From: a virus
Length of the DNA: 63,350 nucleotides
Direction: 5' to 3' (one strand)
IMG/VR virus record: IMGVR_UViG_3300020159_004055
Location: 1 to 63,350 of that record
Positions 59,878 through 63,350 of this stretch are shown one piece after another (within the stretch, counting starts at the first letter, position 1; the number at the start of each line of letters is the position of its first letter). Below the pieces are notes generated by a model, which saw only the letters and a list, made by a program, of their open reading frames with translations, made no database searches and was not told the origin of the DNA. The translations under genes were made by a program, and so were the position numbers.

Positions 59878-60345
59878 ATGGCAAATACAGACAATGAATG
59901 TGCAGATCTTTTGATTAAGGATCTCTACCGAGAATCAAAAGACACATTAGGAGACATCCTCAACTTACAGGCAGAAACACAAAAGAATGTTTATGGATAT
60001 GACTTTGAAAGTATGTCTTTGAGGCAGGTGATGGAATTCTGGCACATGAACAATCATGCGATGATCGACGAAATTCACGAAGCTACCGACGCACTGGGAG
60101 GAATCAAAGATGGCAACGGCAATGCCATCTGGAAAAAATGGAAGAATGCATATTCTTCTTATGCCGACATAAGATTTTCCGACTTATCTGAAATTGACAA
60201 GCTAGAATGTAAATTCGAAATTGTAGATATGCTACATTTTTTCATGAATTACGCAGCTTCAATTGGGATGACCCCACAAGAAATGTACAACATGTACATG
60301 AGTAAAAACGAGGAAAATCGTCGCAGACAAGCCAACAATTATTAA
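59878..60345 (+). CDS. Dimeric dUTPase (MazG-superfamily)
   Basis: The 155-residue all-helical product has two ExxE/ExxD motifs: EIHE (Glu65, Glu68) and EIVD (Glu114, Asp117), the metal-binding set of dimeric dUTPases. It hydrolyses dUTP to dUMP and PPi and so limits uracil in DNA and feeds dTMP synthesis. It starts a nucleotide-metabolism unit with nrdB and nrdA, 26 bases apart. Assignment is good, though a related MazG-type NTP pyrophosphatase is possible. Confidence 0.75.
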   Translation: MANTDNECADLLIKDLYRESKDTLGDILNLQAETQKNVYGYDFESMSLRQVMEFWHMNNHAMIDEIHEATDALGGIKDGNGNAIWKKWKNAYSSYADIRFSDLSEIDKLECKFEIVDMLHFFMNYAASIGMTPQEMYNMYMSKNEENRRRQANNY

Positions 60346-60371
60346 AATCAAAAGAAATTAGAATTAAAACT

Positions 60372-61355
60372 ATGAAGGAGAACTATTCTTTACCTGAACC
60401 AATTTTGCAGGAAAATCCAAACAGATTTGTTATTTTCCCAATCGAACACCAGGATATCTGGGAAATGTATAAAAACCAAGAAGCTTGTATTTGGACAGCT
60501 GAAGAGATTGATTTATCAGCTGATATCAACGATTGGAGAAACAATCTTAATGATAATGAAAGACACTTTATCAAGCATATTCTGGCTTTCTTTGCTGCAT
60601 CTGATGGGATCGTAAATGAGAATTTGGCAGAGAACTTTGTTAAAGAAGTACAATACTCAGAAGCTAAATTTTTCTATGGTTTCCAAATCATGATGGAGAA
60701 CATACACTCCGAAACTTACTCCTTGCTAATAGACACATACATTACAGACCCTGCAGAAAAGCACATGCTCTTTAATGCCATTGAAACCATCCCTGCCGTT
60801 AAGAAAAAGGCAGAGTGGGCACTTAAATGGGTAGAGTCTGAGCATTTCCAAGAAAGACTCATTGCATTTGCCGCAGTGGAGGGTATTTTCTTCTCTGGCT
60901 CATTTTGTTCAATCTTCTGGTTAAAGAAGAGAGGTCTTATGCCAGGTCTAAGCTTCTCGAATGAACTTATCTCGAGGGATGAAGGAATGCACTGCGACTT
61001 TGCTGTGATGTTGCACAACAACCACTTGGCAAATAAGGTTTCTGAAGAAAGAATCAAAGAAATCATTCTAAGTGCTCTTGAAATTGAAAAGGAGTTCATT
61101 ACAGAATCCCTTCCAGTAAAGTTGATTGGAATGAACCAAGACCTCATGAAGCAATACCTTGAATTTGTGACAGACCGACTTCTGGTTGATTTGGGTTGTT
61201 CCAAGGTGTTTAACGCTGAGAATCCATTTGATTTTATGGCGAATATTTCATTGCAAGGAAAAACTAATTTCTTTGAGAAAAGAGTTGCTGAATACCAAAA
61301 AGCCGGAGTGCTTAATTCCTCCGAGAATGCGTTCGATTTGGACGTAGATTTCTAA
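60372..61355 (+). CDS. nrdB: Ribonucleotide reductase class I beta subunit (R2)
   Basis: The 327-residue product has all R2 metal ligands: Asp78 (ASDGIVNEN), Glu109 and His112 (MENIHSETY), Glu170 (AVEGIFF), Glu204 and His207 (RDEGMHCDF), with the radical tyrosine Tyr116. The sequence around these is very close to eukaryotic and Bacteroidota R2, including the last residues FDLDVDF that bind R1. It makes dNTPs with the large subunit encoded next, 25 bases downstream. Confidence 0.95.
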   Translation: MKENYSLPEPILQENPNRFVIFPIEHQDIWEMYKNQEACIWTAEEIDLSADINDWRNNLNDNERHFIKHILAFFAASDGIVNENLAENFVKEVQYSEAKFFYGFQIMMENIHSETYSLLIDTYITDPAEKHMLFNAIETIPAVKKKAEWALKWVESEHFQERLIAFAAVEGIFFSGSFCSIFWLKKRGLMPGLSFSNELISRDEGMHCDFAVMLHNNHLANKVSEERIKEIILSALEIEKEFITESLPVKLIGMNQDLMKQYLEFVTDRLLVDLGCSKVFNAENPFDFMANISLQGKTNFFEKRVAEYQKAGVLNSSENAFDLDVDF

Positions 61356-61380
61356 TTAAAATAAATCAATAACCAAAACA

Positions 61381-63350
61381 TGTTTGTAACAAAGAGAGAT
61401 GGATCTAAAGAAGCGGTAAGATTCGATAAAATTTCAAACCGCATTAAAAAAATGACCTACGGTCTGAACACCGATTTTGTAGATTGGATGGGGATTTCAC
61501 AAAAGGTGATTGCCGGAATTTATGATGGTATTTCCACCGTGGAGTTGGATAATCTAGCTGCAGAAACAGCAGCTTCTCTGATTCCTTCCCACCCGGATTA
61601 TTCTATTCTTGCCTCAAGAATTGCAGTATCAAGATTGCATAAAACTACAAAGAAGAAGTTCTCCGAGACCATTGAAGATCTGTATCATTACATCGATCCA
61701 GAAACTGGTAAACCAGCTGGACTGATTAACGATAGCACTTTCGAAGCTGTTCAAAAGAACAAGGACAAGTTTGATTCAGCAATAATTCACGACAGGGATT
61801 TTAGCTTTGAGTATTTCGGGTTCAAAACTCTAGAGAAATCATACCTGCTTAAAATGCATGGGGTTTCCGCCGAAAGCCCTCAACACATGTATATGAGAGT
61901 GGCGGTTGGAATCTGGGGAGATGATATTAAGAACGCTCTCAAAACATATGAGCTACTATCAACTCATATGATGACCCATGCAACTCCAACCCTTTTTAAT
62001 GCAGGAACAAAGAAACCACAGCTTTCGTCTTGTTTCTTGTTAACAATGCATGATGATTCTATTGCTGGAATCTACAAAACTTTATCCGACGTTGCACTCA
62101 TCTCTCAAAACGCCGGTGGTATTGGTTTAGCAATTCATAACATCAGATCGACTAACTCTTACATCAGAGGAACAAATGGCCAATCGAACGGCATCGTTCC
62201 GATGCTTAAGGTTTTCAACGAGACCGCAAGATACGTTGATCAGGGAGGTGGTAAAAGAAAAGGCTCGTTTGCAATTTACTTGGAACCATGGCACGCAGAC
62301 GTTGAGGACTTTTTAGATCTACGAAAAAACACAGGTAAGGAAGAAAGAAGGGCACGTGATCTTTTCTTGGCCTTATGGATCCCGGATCTCTTCATGGAAA
62401 GAGTTGAGAATGACCAAGAATGGTCACTATTTTCACCTTCAGAAGTTCCAGGATTACACGAGATATATGGTCAGGAGTTCGTGGACAAATACACCCAAGC
62501 TGAAGCAGAAGGTAAAGCAAGGAGAGTGGTTAAAGCCAGAGAACTTTGGGCAAAAATTCTAGAATCACAAATTGAAACTGGAACACCTTACATACTATTC
62601 AAAGACTCTGCTAACAGAAAGTCCAACCAGCAAAATTTAGGAACTATAAAATCTTCAAATCTTTGTTGCGAAATCATCGAATACACCGATAAAGACGAGC
62701 AAGCAGTTTGTAACCTAGCTTCAATTCCTGTCAATAAATTCTTGAAATCTACGGATGCTAGAACTAACAGAATTGCAAGAGGAAAATGTGAGGTAGATCA
62801 TCAATTACTCTATGAGGTATCCTACCAGACAACAATTAATTTGAACCGTGTTATTGACGTCAATTTTTATCCAACCCCAGAAACACTAAAATCGAACATG
62901 AGACACAGACCTATTGGAATTGGTATTCAAGGTCTTGCTGATTTGTTTGCGATGATGGGAATTGGATTCACTTCAGCCGAAGCAAGAAAAACAAACTCTG
63001 AAATCTTCGAGACGATCTATTTTGCCTCTATGACAGCATCTAAGGATCTTGCAAAAAAAGACGGAGCATATGGAAGCTTTAACGGATCTCCTTTAAGTCA
63101 AGGTAAATTCCAATACAACTTATGGCAAGTAGAAGATCCTGAATTGTCCGGAAGATGGGATTGGGCTAAGCTCAGAAAAGAAGTAATTAAGCATGGTGTT
63201 AGAAATTCATTGTTGCTTGCACCGATGCCAACGGCTTCGACTGCACAAATTATGGGGAACAACGAGGCATTTGAACCATTTACTTCGAACATTTACACAC
63301 GTAGAACTTTGAGTGGTGAATTCATCATCATTAACAAGCACCTTGTTAAA
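61381..63350 (+). CDS. nrdA: Ribonucleotide reductase class I alpha subunit (R1), 3' truncated
   Basis: The frame is open from the ATG at 61381 to the window edge, giving about 656 residues. An N-terminal ATP-cone segment ([16 protein letters not shown]) comes first, then QLSSCFLL (about 215-222, catalytic Cys), NLCCEI (with the Cys and Glu of the active site) and VCNLASIP. These are the class I large-subunit catalytic motifs. The C-terminal part with the redox Cys pair lies beyond the window. It works with nrdB; order nrdB-nrdA is the reverse of E. coli. Confidence 0.95.

Noticed and set aside
60716-61204. 162-residue open frame antisense to nrdB
   Set aside because: It is a reading-frame shadow of a highly conserved gene.

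Overview
The window is part of a large contractile-tail (T4-like) bacteriophage genome. The evidence is a gp5-like spike, gp25 and gp6 baseplate wedge proteins, a gp19-like tube protein, a gp32 single-strand binding protein, a gp61-type primase, UvsY- and UvsW-like recombination proteins, a gp43-type family B DNA polymerase N-terminal half, and class I ribonucleotide reductase genes. Base composition is AT-rich and genes are very tightly packed. A Bacteroidota (flavobacteria-like) host is inferred, not proven: most start codons are preceded by A-rich sequence without a Shine-Dalgarno motif, a Bacteroidota-style histone H1-like gene is present, and one accessory gene has a TAnnTTTG-like promoter element. 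No stretch longer than 300 bases lacks a gene. I see no tRNA, rRNA, CRISPR array, insertion sequence or integrase.

Layout. 1-19.2 kb: baseplate and tail genes on the + strand (spike, a 934-residue tail protein, gp25, gp6, very large adhesin-like proteins), interrupted by an S1-domain protein and an amidoligase-like protein with a beta-helix tail. 19.2-19.9 kb: phoH alone on the - strand. 20.0-39.7 kb: large tail/fibre proteins, two collagen-like fibre paralogues, a membrane-anchored coiled-coil protein, and a tube-like protein. 39.7-44.25 kb: a RuvC-like nuclease followed by a translationally coupled cassette of nucleotidyltransferase, cupin, RuBisCO-like protein, GDPD-like protein and glycosyltransferase-like protein. 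44.3-48.6 kb: replication and recombination core (gp32, primase, UvsY, UvsW). 48.6-56.1 kb: accessory genes, several with an N-terminal tag resembling the T4 capsid-targeting sequence, including a polymerase-beta-type nucleotidyltransferase, plus a ligase/NMN-adenylyltransferase fusion and a histone-like protein. 56.2-58.3 kb: small heat-shock protein, an MBD4-like DNA glycosylase, and a - strand endolysin pair. 58.4-63.35 kb: split DNA polymerase, dUTPase, nrdB and the 5' part of nrdA.

A GATATATA(A/G) motif lies 15-50 bases upstream of about ten transcription units and is the likely phage late promoter. Rho-independent terminators close several units.

The two most interesting accessory systems are: (1) the RuBisCO-like protein cassette, which looks like a small biosynthetic pathway for an activated metabolite or surface glycan; and (2) the 48.6-54.5 kb and 58 kb set of tagged proteins, which may be packaged in the capsid and delivered with the DNA as an RNA- or NAD-repair kit. 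Both functions are inference from domains and order only.
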